A DNA stretch of 47,680 nucleotides from Rhodospirillaceae bacterium (lineage in GTDB: Bacteria > Pseudomonadota > Alphaproteobacteria > Rhodospirillales > JABHCV01): contig JABMOQ010000118.1 of NCBI GenBank assembly GCA_013204045.1, forward strand, positions 1 to 47,680, written 5' to 3'. The notes beneath the pieces were generated by a model. That model was given only the letters and a program-made list of their open reading frames with translations, was not told the origin of the DNA and ran no database searches. A program made the translations under genes and the position numbers. Shown here piece by piece: positions 32,873 to 41,144 of this stretch. Each line of letters starts with the position of its first letter. The stretch's first letter is position 1.

Positions 32873-34699
32873 TCAATTCCTCAGATTTTCAACAAGTTTC
32901 TCAAGTTCCCCCCTGATATTATCAATAACCCTGGTCCAATCGTTGCGTTCTTGTTGCCGGAATAAACGCAATGCGGGATACCAGGGGCTGCCCTGCCCTT
33001 CGACCATCCAGCGCCAGTCGGGGATGTCAGGCAGCAGGGTCCAGGTTGGAATGCCGAGCGCGCCTGCCAGGTGTACGGTGCTGTTATCAATTGAAATCAC
33101 CAGATCAAGGGCGGCAATCTGAGCCGCAAACCCATCCATGTCCTGTAGCGGATCTATATTGCCGTCCTGAAAAATATCCAGGCCGGTATTGTTCTTAAAA
33201 TTAGCCAAATCCTTCACTACGTCACCGTACTGCAGGTTGATGAACTGGCAATCAGCATTGGCAAGAAGCGACCGCAATTGATCCAGCGACACGCTTCGCT
33301 TCATGCCGGCTTTGGCATTGCCACTACGCCAGGACACGCCGACCAGAAACTTGCCGGGCCATCGGTGCGCGTAATCATTTCGCATACGCGACTGGTTTTC
33401 CTTGTTCGGGTAAATGAATTCCGGCCGTTTGGGGAACGCGTCAATATGGGTGCGAAAATGCGCGCCCATGTCACCGGCCAGGAACTGGACGTCAAACCCA
33501 CCCCTTATTGATTCATCGGCTGGCGAACTCGGGTGATCGAGAAACGAAATTTCGGGGAATGACCTTTCAAACAAAGGCAACAGGCGTTTGTCGCATTGAA
33601 CAACGATGGCGCTGGAAAATTTGGCTAAATCCGGCAGCATGCTGGCGAACATGATCTCGTCACCGATCCCTTGCTCCATCCGGATCAATATTTTTTTCCC
33701 CGCCAGTTTCTCCCCGGTCCAGAAGGGTGCGGTATAAATATTTTTGCGGTGACCATTGGTGAAATCTTTAACCTGCCGCCGCCAGGCATAATTTTTCCAG
33801 CCGTCCGGGAAGTCCCCCATGGCCAATTGAAGCATGCCAAGGTTGTTATGGGCTTCGGCATAATCGGGATTAATGATAAGGGCCGCGTGGTAGCTGGCCA
33901 GGGCCGCGTCCCATCGCCCCAGCTCTTTCAGCGCATTGCCAAGATTGCCATGGGCCTCTGCCAAACCCGGGTTGATGGCAAGGGCGCGGCGATGGCTGGC
34001 GATGGCATCTTCCAGGCGGCCTGCCTCTTTCAACGTTTTACCAAGATTGCTGTGGGCCTCGGCGTAATCGGGATTGATCGCCAGCGCCCGTAAATGGCTG
34101 GCGATGGCGTCCTCCAGGTGGTCCTGATCGTGCAGGGCCAGCCCCAGGTTGGTGTGGGCGCCGGCCATATCAGGTGCCAGCGCCAGCCCCTTGCGGTAGC
34201 TGGCGATGGCATCATCCAGTCGGCCCAAGTCCTTCAGGGCATTGCCAAGATTGACATGGGTTTCGGCATTGTTCGGGTTCAGGGCCAACGCCTTCCGGTA
34301 GCTGGCCGCAGCCCCGTCCATATCGCCCGCATCGACAAGAGCGGCGCCCAGGTTGGCATGGATTTCCGCATCGCCCGGAGAGATCGCGAGGGCCTTGCCG
34401 TAACTGGCGGCGGCATCCGAGGCGCGTCCCTGGGCCAGCAACGCATTGCCCAGGTTGCTGTGATAGGCGGCGACAGCAGGGTTGAGCCCGATGGCCGTTC
34501 CGATCAACGTCACGGCAGTTTCATGATCGCCCCCCTGATGGGCAATAATGCCCAAAAGGTGGCTGGCATCGGCGTGGTTGGGCTGGGCCGCCAAAACTTG
34601 TTCGTAGGCGGCTTTGGCATCGGCCAGCTGTCCGGCTTGATGAGCCCGCAGTCCGGCTTGCAAAACAGAGTGAAGATCAGCGTTTATGGGTTCGTTCAT
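32873..34699 (-). CDS. TPR-repeat protein with glycosyltransferase-like C-terminal domain
   Basis: Protein of 608 residues. Residues about 8-300 are eight to nine tetratricopeptide repeats with the consensus AEAHxNLGNALKxLGRxDxAIASYxxALAINPDY; the repeats are so regular that the DNA shows 102-base periodicity. The C-terminal half (about 310-608) has EQGIGDEIMFASMLPDLAKFS and then IDNSTVHLAGALGIPTWTLLP. This fits the GT-B-like domain that follows TPRs in many alphaproteobacterial proteins, similar to heptosyltransferases. It probably adds sugars to a surface polymer or protein. It lies 15 bases after a methyltransferase gene on the same strand, which supports a role in surface-glycan modification. 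Substrate unknown. Confidence 0.88.
   Translation of the reverse strand: MNEPINADLHSVLQAGLRAHQAGQLADAKAAYEQVLAAQPNHADASHLLGIIAHQGGDHETAVTLIGTAIGLNPAVAAYHSNLGNALLAQGRASDAAASYGKALAISPGDAEIHANLGAALVDAGDMDGAAASYRKALALNPNNAETHVNLGNALKDLGRLDDAIASYRKGLALAPDMAGAHTNLGLALHDQDHLEDAIASHLRALAINPDYAEAHSNLGKTLKEAGRLEDAIASHRRALAINPGLAEAHGNLGNALKELGRWDAALASYHAALIINPDYAEAHNNLGMLQLAMGDFPDGWKNYAWRRQVKDFTNGHRKNIYTAPFWTGEKLAGKKILIRMEQGIGDEIMFASMLPDLAKFSSAIVVQCDKRLLPLFERSFPEISFLDHPSSPADESIRGGFDVQFLAGDMGAHFRTHIDAFPKRPEFIYPNKENQSRMRNDYAHRWPGKFLVGVSWRSGNAKAGMKRSVSLDQLRSLLANADCQFINLQYGDVVKDLANFKNNTGLDIFQDGNIDPLQDMDGFAAQIAALDLVISIDNSTVHLAGALGIPTWTLLPDIPDWRWMVEGQGSPWYPALRLFRQQERNDWTRVIDNIRGELEKLVENLRN
33790..34690 (-). 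repeat. Tandem 102-base repeats encoding TPRs
   Basis: Imperfect tandem copies of about 102 bases (34 codons) make up the first half of the TPR-glycosyltransferase gene. The recurring protein unit contains NLGNALKELGR and the DNA is visibly similar from copy to copy. Such tracts can expand or contract by recombination and can be mis-assembled. Confidence 0.8.
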
Positions 34700-34714
34700 C
34701 CGATGGACACCCGA

Positions 34715-35353
34715 TCAGGGAACAACAAAAGGTTCTCCATCCAGCCAGCTTTGGGGACGCCAGACAGGGCCGGCGGAACTCTGCCGCCACCCGGCGGAGG
34801 TAATCATCAGCACGGACACTTGCGGGTACTCGATAGAGATACTGTCAACCATGCCCTTCCACCAATCGGCGCTACGAACCGTAACATGGGCGTTTTCACC
34901 GTTTGGCAACATGGCTGCCGCCGCGTAACAGGCCACGTTCAAAATAATCAGGTTTTCGGCGTAGGAAAACAGGTCCCGTAAAACTGTCGGTACATCGTTA
35001 ATGAAAATATGTTCCAGAACATCGAATGAAACCACGCAATCAACTTTCTGTCGTTCGTCCAGTTGTCTTCCGGGATCATATTTGTAGGCATTTTCAAGGG
35101 AAAAGTATTCGATTGCCGATTGCCCGGAATCATCAAACCCCTTGGCTTGCCAATCAGAACCGCCGCTTCCGTAATCCAGTACCGTGCGGACGGCAAATTT
35201 GGCCATTAATTCTTGCAATTGGGGCCTGTAGACGCGGAGTTCAAAATCGCTGAAAGCGACATCGACCTTTATTCCGTCTGTGCGATCGTACCCGTCCCGG
35301 ACCATTTGTTCGTACAAGGACACCAGTTGTTGACCCTTGGCGGATAATTCCAT
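34715..35353 (-). CDS. SAM-dependent methyltransferase (class I)
   Basis: Probable methyltransferase of 212 residues from ATG 35351-35353; the TTG 24 bases earlier is less likely. Motif I is TVLDYGSGGSDWQAKGF, and the post-II/IV region is VDCVVSFDVLEHIFINDVP, the form seen in methyltransferase domain 11/23 proteins. The motif I glycines are intact. The protein starts with a helical region and has no membrane segment. It is directly upstream of the TPR-glycosyltransferase gene (15 bases), so the pair may add sugar and methyl groups to the same surface structure, which is inference. Confidence 0.86.
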   Translation of the reverse strand: MELSAKGQQLVSLYEQMVRDGYDRTDGIKVDVAFSDFELRVYRPQLQELMAKFAVRTVLDYGSGGSDWQAKGFDDSGQSAIEYFSLENAYKYDPGRQLDERQKVDCVVSFDVLEHIFINDVPTVLRDLFSYAENLIILNVACYAAAAMLPNGENAHVTVRSADWWKGMVDSISIEYPQVSVLMITSAGWRQSSAGPVWRPQSWLDGEPFVVP

Positions 35354-35458
35354 GATTAGAAAACCTTTGTTTGCCAATTGGCCCGAAGGGCATGATAGGC
35401 CAAATTATCGGTAATTATTTAATGATTTCCTACCTTGTTATTGTTTCTTGAGGCGCCC

Positions 35459-35932
35459 CTACCCTTTGTCCCGCAACAATCGCGCCTTGTCGCGCTTCCA
35501 GTCCCGTTCCTTGACGTCGGCGCGTTTGTCGCCCTTGTCCTTGCCCCGGCCGAGGCCGAGATCGACCTTGGCCATGCCGCGCTCGTTGAAGAAGATGCTG
35601 AGTGGCACCAGGGTCATGCCCTTGCGATTGATGGCGGCCAGCAGTTTGGTGATTTCGCGTTTGTGGAGCAGCAGTTTTCTGGGCCGCTTCGGCTCAAGGT
35701 CGAAGTGACTGGCCGCCGCATATTCCGGGATATAGGCGTTGATCAGGTAGAGCTCGCCATCCTGCTCGGAAGCATAAGCATCGGTAATGGTGGCGCGGCC
35801 TTCGCGCAAGGATTTGACTTCGGCCCCGGCCAGCATGATGCCGGCCTCGAAGTTTTCCTCGATGGCGTAGTTGTGCCGCGCTTTGCGGTTCTGGGCGGCG
35901 ATGTTGGCCGCCGTTTTCTTTTTCTTGGCCAT
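35459..35932 (-). CDS. smpB: SsrA-binding protein SmpB
   Basis: Binds tmRNA and brings it to stalled ribosomes in trans-translation. It has 157 residues. The signatures [50 protein letters not shown] and [26 protein letters not shown] are present. The C-terminal tail is Lys/Arg/Asp-rich ([22 protein letters not shown]), as usual. It follows dapA by 13 bases on the same strand. The tmRNA gene is not in this window. Confidence 0.97.
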   Translation of the reverse strand: MAKKKKTAANIAAQNRKARHNYAIEENFEAGIMLAGAEVKSLREGRATITDAYASEQDGELYLINAYIPEYAAASHFDLEPKRPRKLLLHKREITKLLAAINRKGMTLVPLSIFFNERGMAKVDLGLGRGKDKGDKRADVKERDWKRDKARLLRDKG

Positions 35933-35945
35933 CTATTGAGGCCGC

Positions 35946-36821
35946 TTAATTGAGAAGCCCGACCGAGACGAGGGCTTCCCTGACCTGAACCTTGCTGGTC
36001 TCGGCAATCTCGCACATGGGAAGGCGGACTTCCGACGAACAAAGCCCAAGCAGCTCGGCGGCATACTTGACCGGGCCGGGGCTCGATTCACAGAACATTG
36101 CCTTGTGCAAGGGCATCAAGCGGTCCTGAAGCTGCATCACGGTTTCCATGTCGCCGCCACGCCATGCCCGGTGCATGTCGGCGCACAGGCGCGGTGCCAC
36201 ATTGGCGGTCACCGAAATGCAGCCGTGGCCACCGGCAGCCATGTAAGGAATAACCGTGCCGTCTTCGCCGGACAACTGGCAAAAATCCTTACCAATGGCG
36301 AGGCGTGTCAACTGCGGCCGGGTCAGGTCGGCGGTCGCATCCTTGACCCCGATAATGTTTGGAATCTTGGCCAAACGCGCCATGGTTTCAATGCTCATGT
36401 CGACGATGCTGCGGCCCGGAATATTATAGATAATGATCGGGATATCGGCGGCATCGGCGGCGGCCTTGAAATGGCGGTACTGGCCTTCCGGCGTTGGCTT
36501 GTTGTAATAGGGCATGACCACCAGGGCGGCATCGGCGCCGGCCTTCTTGGCATGCTTGACCAGCGAGATTGTCTCGTCGGTCGAGTTGGAGCCGGCCCCG
36601 GCAATAACCGGCACCCGGCCGGCCGCCGCCTCGATGCACAGCTCGGTCACATGCATATGCTCGTCATGGGTCAGGGTCGGCGATTCGCCGGTGGTGCCGC
36701 ACGGCACGAAACCGTCGGTGCCCTCGCCCAAATGCCATTCGACCAGCGATTTAAAAGCCGCCTCGTCCACCTTGAGATTGGTGAACGGGGTAATCAGGGC
36801 GGGCATGGATCCCTGGAACAT
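35946..36821 (-). CDS. dapA: 4-hydroxy-tetrahydrodipicolinate synthase
   Basis: First committed step of lysine and diaminopimelate synthesis: pyruvate plus aspartate semialdehyde. I take the ATG at 36819-36821 (291 residues). A strong GGAGG lies 5 bases before it, and that ribosome site forms codons 2-3 of the alternative ATG at 36833. Schiff-base Lys160 is in IIGVKDATADL, Tyr132 in IIIYNIPGRS and the Thr pair at 43-44 in CGTTGESPT, matching the E. coli triad numbering within one residue. It is divergent from the lytic transglycosylase gene and lies directly before smpB. Confidence 0.97.
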   Translation of the reverse strand: MFQGSMPALITPFTNLKVDEAAFKSLVEWHLGEGTDGFVPCGTTGESPTLTHDEHMHVTELCIEAAAGRVPVIAGAGSNSTDETISLVKHAKKAGADAALVVMPYYNKPTPEGQYRHFKAAADAADIPIIIYNIPGRSIVDMSIETMARLAKIPNIIGVKDATADLTRPQLTRLAIGKDFCQLSGEDGTVIPYMAAGGHGCISVTANVAPRLCADMHRAWRGGDMETVMQLQDRLMPLHKAMFCESSPGPVKYAAELLGLCSSEVRLPMCEIAETSKVQVREALVSVGLLN

Positions 36822-36978
36822 GGCTTCCTCCATTAATAAATCTTGAATAACAAGGCGCGCACCATACTCCTACCAGCTTTTTGGGGCAAGACAATGGCTT
36901 CACCTGCCATGGGTTGTGATCAAAGCGGTCCCGGCATAGAGTTTCCGGGCCTGAAGCAAGAACGGGAATATAAGACCT

Positions 36979-38994
36979 ATGATTCGGCCCCAGCACTTTC
37001 TGATCAAATTCCTGCTGATTGTCCCGCTGTTGGTGGGCGTCACCGATGCTTATGGCGAGGCCTTTATCAAGGGCATCGGCTCGGAAGAGGCGCTGCTGTC
37101 AAAGGCCGACGCCAAAGCGCTGGCCTCGGCTTTCCAGGCCGCCGATAAGGAACGCTGGGGCACGGCCCGCCGCCACGCCAATACCCTCAAGGATGCTTTG
37201 GCCCGCAAGATTTTTTTATGGTTCGACCTGCATCGGCGCGATACCGGGGCCAGTTTTGAGACTCTCTCTGCCTTTATCGAAGACAACCCAGCATGGCCGG
37301 GGATGGCCGACCTCAGGCAACGGGCCGAGGAAAAAATGACCCGGCAGACCGCCACGCGAAGTGTTATCGACTGGTTCGAGAAATTTGAGCCGGTCAGCAC
37401 CGACGGATGGGTGCGTTATGCCCAGGCCCTGCTTGATGCGGGCGACACGGGCAAGGCCAAAGAAATCATCCGCGATACCTGGGTTAATCGCAATTTTTCC
37501 AAACGTCCGGAACAATATTTCTATAAAAACTACCGTAAATATCTGACCTACGGCGATCATGTAGCAAGACTGGACAGACTTTTATGGGAAGGCAAAAACT
37601 GGCCGGTGCGCCGCATGCTTATGAAGGTCAAAAAGGATATACGCGCCGTCGCCCAAGCCCGGCTATTTCTGCGCCAACGATACGGCAACGTTGATACGGC
37701 CATAGCCAGGATTCCGGCGGCGTTGAAAAACGATCCCGGCCTGGTTTATGAACGCCTGCGCTGGCGCCGCGCCCGAGGCCGGTTTGAAGGGGCCATCGAA
37801 CTGCTTGATATACCCCTGGGCAATCTGGTCAGGCCTGATCTATGGGCCAAGGAAAGGATTCTTCTGGCCCGGCGGGGCCTGAAAAAGGGCTATATCACCG
37901 AGGCCTATAAACTGGTCGCCGAGCATCAGTTAAGTGAAGGGTCCGAATACGCAGAGGCGGAATGGCTGGCCGGGTGGATCGCCCTCAGGTTTCTGAACCA
38001 GCCGAAGACAGCCCTCAAACATTTTGTCGGGCTTTTTGATAACGTCAATTTTCCCGTAAGTCAGGCCCGCGGCGCCTATTGGGCGGCCCGCGCGGCCGAG
38101 GCTATGGACGACAAGCAAGCCGCCCATATGTGGTATTCCATCGCCACCAAGCGCCCGACCGTCTTTTACGGACAATTGGCGGCCTCGCACTTGAATGATG
38201 GACACGGCCTGGTATTGCCCGTTCCGCCCGAACCTTCGGAACAAGAAAAAGCCCGTTTCAAAAACAACAAGCTGACCAGGGCCGTTGAAATTCTTTATCA
38301 GGTCGATGAACTGGACCGGATAAAGCCCTTTATTATGGCGCTTGCAGAATCGGAAACCGGCGCCGCATGGAAACTGCTGACGGCCCGCCATGCCCGCAAT
38401 CATGAACGCCTGGACCTGGGCATCCGCATTGCCAAAAGGTCAAGCCGCGATGGAACGGAATTGATAGAAGTCGGCTATCCCATGCTGGTGCCGCCGTCAT
38501 TACGCACAAGATCCAAAGACCGGCCCCTGGAACTTCCCCTGGTGTTGGCCATGATCCGGCAGGAAAGCGCCTTTTATACCAAGGCCAAAAGCCATGCCAA
38601 TGCACGCGGACTGATGCAGATCCTGCCGAGTACGGCCAAGAAAGTCGCCGGCAAATTGCGTATTCCCTATTCAAAGAAACGCCTGTTGACGGACCCCCAA
38701 TACAACATGCTGATCGGTCAGTCCTACCTGGCCGGGCTTATCGATGAATTTGAAGGCTCCTACGTGCTGGCCCTGAGTGCCTATAACGCAGGACCGGGAA
38801 GGGCTAGAAACTGGTCGAAAATAAACGGCAAACTAAACGATAAAGATGTTGATAATGTGGACTGGATCGAAATGATTCCCTTCAATGAAACAAGAAATTA
38901 CGTGCAGCGGGTGCTTGAAAACCTGCAAATTTACCGCCTGCGCCTGGCCACCGCGCAAGTAGCTGAAACATTGGAAAAGGATCTGGGGCGTTGA
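36979..38994 (+). CDS. slt: Soluble lytic murein transglycosylase
   Basis: Periplasmic enzyme that cleaves peptidoglycan between MurNAc and GlcNAc with 1,6-anhydro product. It has 671 residues. A signal peptide spans about 1-26 (HFLIKFLLIVPLLVGVTDAYG). The middle is the long alpha-helical U-shaped domain of Slt70-like proteins, to about residue 500. The catalytic lysozyme-like domain holds LVLAMIRQESAFYTKAKSHANARGLMQILPSTA with Glu529 as the acid, and NMLIGQSYLAGLIDEFEGSYVLALSAYNAGPGR. Its stop overlaps the TTG of the HAD gene by 3 bases. It is divergent from dapA, a common pairing in alphaproteobacteria. Confidence 0.95.
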   Translation: MIRPQHFLIKFLLIVPLLVGVTDAYGEAFIKGIGSEEALLSKADAKALASAFQAADKERWGTARRHANTLKDALARKIFLWFDLHRRDTGASFETLSAFIEDNPAWPGMADLRQRAEEKMTRQTATRSVIDWFEKFEPVSTDGWVRYAQALLDAGDTGKAKEIIRDTWVNRNFSKRPEQYFYKNYRKYLTYGDHVARLDRLLWEGKNWPVRRMLMKVKKDIRAVAQARLFLRQRYGNVDTAIARIPAALKNDPGLVYERLRWRRARGRFEGAIELLDIPLGNLVRPDLWAKERILLARRGLKKGYITEAYKLVAEHQLSEGSEYAEAEWLAGWIALRFLNQPKTALKHFVGLFDNVNFPVSQARGAYWAARAAEAMDDKQAAHMWYSIATKRPTVFYGQLAASHLNDGHGLVLPVPPEPSEQEKARFKNNKLTRAVEILYQVDELDRIKPFIMALAESETGAAWKLLTARHARNHERLDLGIRIAKRSSRDGTELIEVGYPMLVPPSLRTRSKDRPLELPLVLAMIRQESAFYTKAKSHANARGLMQILPSTAKKVAGKLRIPYSKKRLLTDPQYNMLIGQSYLAGLIDEFEGSYVLALSAYNAGPGRARNWSKINGKLNDKDVDNVDWIEMIPFNETRNYVQRVLENLQIYRLRLATAQVAETLEKDLGR

Positions 38995-39668
38995 AAAATA
39001 TTGATGCCTGCGTGTTTGATGCCTACGGAACCCTTTTCAACGTAGCCGCAGCAGCAAACCGTTGCCGTGATGCGTTGGCCGGAAAAGCCGATGAATTATC
39101 GGCATTGTGGCGAACCAAACAACTTGAATACACATGGCTGAGAAGCCTGATGGGCGATTATGTCGATTTTAAGCAGATCACAGGCGATGGCCTTGATTAC
39201 GCCCTCGATACTCTTGATATCAACGATACCGCTTTGCGCGATCGGTTGATGAATCTTTATCTGGAGCTGGATGCCTATCCGGAAGTGGTGGACGTTCTTA
39301 AAGTTTTAAACGACGGCGGTATCCCTTCGGCGATCCTGTCCAATGGTTCACCGGACATGTTGTCATCGGCCACCGAAAATGCCGGCATCAAAGATCTACT
39401 GGCCGATGTATATTCCGTTGATGAACCCAAAGTTTATAAACCGGACCCGCGGGTTTACCAGCTTGCGGTCGACGGCCTAGCCATAGCGGCCGAGCGGATC
39501 TGTTTTATGTCGTCCAATGCCTGGGATGTGGCGGGGGCCGCCCATTTTGGTTTTCGCGTCGTCTGGGTGAACAGGTTCGGTCAAAAACGCGAACGGCTGC
39601 CGGGACAACCGGAACATGAAATTTCAACCCTGGCAGAACTCCCTGCCCTACTGGGTCTGAAGACTTGA
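38991..39668 (+). CDS. HAD-type haloacid dehalogenase-like hydrolase
   Basis: Member of the HAD family, type II (S)-2-haloacid dehalogenase group. It has 225 residues from TTG 38991, which overlaps the slt stop (TTGA). The nucleophile is Asp10 in CVFDAYGTLF. Other loops are the SAILSNGSPDMLSSATE segment, Lys in EPKVYKPDPRVYQL and FMSSNAWDVAGAAHFGF, the dehalogenase-type layout. The natural substrate is unknown; a metabolite phosphatase or haloacid dehalogenase are both possible. It overlaps or abuts both neighbours, so slt, this gene and the dehydratase are translated together. Confidence 0.9.
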   Translation: MKNIDACVFDAYGTLFNVAAAANRCRDALAGKADELSALWRTKQLEYTWLRSLMGDYVDFKQITGDGLDYALDTLDINDTALRDRLMNLYLELDAYPEVVDVLKVLNDGGIPSAILSNGSPDMLSSATENAGIKDLLADVYSVDEPKVYKPDPRVYQLAVDGLAIAAERICFMSSNAWDVAGAAHFGFRVVWVNRFGQKRERLPGQPEHEISTLAELPALLGLKT

Positions 39669-40642
39669 TGGACCTGCCAAGCACAACCGACATCAAAAGC
39701 GCCGCCTTAGGGCTTGAGGGCAAGGCCCGGGTAACGCCGTTGCTGGAATCACAAATCTTAAACGAACGACTTGGCGGGCGTTTGCTGATTAAGCCTGAAA
39801 TGCTGCAAGTGACCGGCTCGTTTAAATTTCGTGGTGCCTATAATTTCATAAGCAGGATTCCAGAGGATCAGAAAAAACATGGCGTTGTCGCCTTTTCGTC
39901 CGGCAATCATGCGCAGGGCGTGGCGGCGGCATCGAAAATGTTTGGCATGCGGTCGACCATTATTATGCCGGAAGATGCGCCGGAAATTAAAATTTCCAAT
40001 ACCCGTGCCCTGGGCGCCGACGTGGTTCTCTATAACCGCAAGAAAGAGGCCCGGGAAAACATCGGTCGCCGTATTACCGAAGAAACCGGCGCCACCCTGA
40101 TCAGGCCCTATGACGATCCGTTGATTATTGCAGGGCAAGGAACCATCGGGCTTGAAGTCGCGGCCCAGACACGGGCCATGGGGATTGTGATTGATGCCCT
40201 GCTCAGCCCGTGTGGCGGCGGCGGCCTGGTTGCCGGAACGGCCCTGGCGCTGGCTGATGAAAGCCCGGATACGGAAATTTATTCAGTTGAACCCGAAGAC
40301 TACGACGACACTGCCATGTCACTCATCGCCGGTGAACGGTTAGCCAACTTCCCCCGCAAGGTATCTTTTTGTGACGCCTTGCTGGCACCGGAACCGGGGG
40401 AGCTGACCTTCGCCATAAATTCCCGGCTGCTGACGGGCGGGCTTGCCGTTTCAGACGATGAGGTGGGCCGCGCCATGCAGGTCGCCTTCAGGGAATTCAA
40501 GGTGGTTTCCGAGCCGGGCGGCGCGGTGGCCCTGGCGGCCGCCCTATCAGGGGCGTACGACATCACAGGCAAGACAGCCGTGGTCGTTATGTCGGGCGGT
40601 AATGTCGATGGGGCAATTTTCGCCGCAGCCTTGCAAGGGTAG
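39668..40642 (+). CDS. Threonine/serine dehydratase-like PLP enzyme without ACT domain
   Basis: Fold-type II PLP enzyme, 324 residues from ATG 39668, which shares one base with the stop of the HAD gene. The PLP lysine is Lys53 in TGSFKFRGAYNFI, and the glycine loop is SPCGGGGLVAGTALAL. ASK-type nucleotide or allosteric modules are absent, and so is an ACT domain, so it is unlike the enzyme at 8487. Threonine dehydratase, serine racemase and threo-3-hydroxyaspartate ammonia-lyase share this plan, and sequence alone does not separate them. It ends 10 bases from the convergent bactofilin gene. Confidence 0.88.
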   Translation: MDLPSTTDIKSAALGLEGKARVTPLLESQILNERLGGRLLIKPEMLQVTGSFKFRGAYNFISRIPEDQKKHGVVAFSSGNHAQGVAAASKMFGMRSTIIMPEDAPEIKISNTRALGADVVLYNRKKEARENIGRRITEETGATLIRPYDDPLIIAGQGTIGLEVAAQTRAMGIVIDALLSPCGGGGLVAGTALALADESPDTEIYSVEPEDYDDTAMSLIAGERLANFPRKVSFCDALLAPEPGELTFAINSRLLTGGLAVSDDEVGRAMQVAFREFKVVSEPGGAVALAAALSGAYDITGKTAVVVMSGGNVDGAIFAAALQG

Positions 40643-40652
40643 AGGCTGAACC

Positions 40653-41144
40653 TTAGGCGTTACTGGCAACCTTTGGCGGGCCGTCGGACTCCAAGCGCTT
40701 GGCGGGCTGATCTTCCGGTTTCTTAACCAGATTGATGTTTCCCTTTTCCGCCAGTTCCGAACTGGACATGTGCTCGCACAGGCCCTCAAGGAAAGCGCCA
40801 GTTTCAATGGACAGGTCTTCGTGCAGAATATCGCCGACCACATGGGCCGTCTTGGCCAAGGTGACGGAACGGGCCTTTATCTGGCCATTGACCTGGCCAT
40901 GAACGCGGATCGAATCGGCAAATATCTCGCCCGTGATGTTGGCGGTTTCGCCGACAAGCAGGGTCTTGGTATGAATGTCCCCTAAAACCGTTCCGTCGAT
41001 ATGAATTTCGCCGGCACTTTTCAGGTCGCCAACCATTTTAAGGTCGGCACTGATAATCGAAGGTGGCGACGGCTTCAACTGTGGCGTCGTGGTAGGCGCA
41101 CTGCCCTTGTTGCCTGTATCGATTTTTTTATTCTTGGAAAACAT
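40653..41144 (-). CDS. Bactofilin
   Basis: Polymer-forming cytoskeletal protein that places cell-wall enzymes at defined sites. It has 163 residues. The N-terminal 30 residues are disordered and Pro/Thr-rich. The bactofilin beta-helix (DUF583) follows: IISADLKMVGDLKSAGEIHIDG, then TVLGDIHTKTLLVGETANITGE, SIRVHGQVNGQIKARSVTL and TAHVVGDILHEDLSIETGAFLEG. The C-terminus is again disordered. It overlaps the end of the M23 peptidase gene by 17 bases, so the scaffold and the peptidoglycan hydrolase are coupled. This matches known bactofilin-M23 pairs that shape cells in other bacteria. Confidence 0.95.
   Translation of the reverse strand: MFSKNKKIDTGNKGSAPTTTPQLKPSPPSIISADLKMVGDLKSAGEIHIDGTVLGDIHTKTLLVGETANITGEIFADSIRVHGQVNGQIKARSVTLAKTAHVVGDILHEDLSIETGAFLEGLCEHMSSSELAEKGNINLVKKPEDQPAKRLESDGPPKVASNA

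Noticed and set aside
33278-34981. Long plus-strand open frames opposite the TPR gene
   Set aside because: They are shadows of a highly repetitive coding sequence. The minus-strand protein has clear TPR and glycosyltransferase-like similarity and the plus-strand frames have none.
35388-35403. GCCC-GAA-GGGC hairpin near the start of the methyltransferase at 35353
   Set aside because: It has only four base pairs and no T tract, so it is too weak for a terminator or riboswitch claim.
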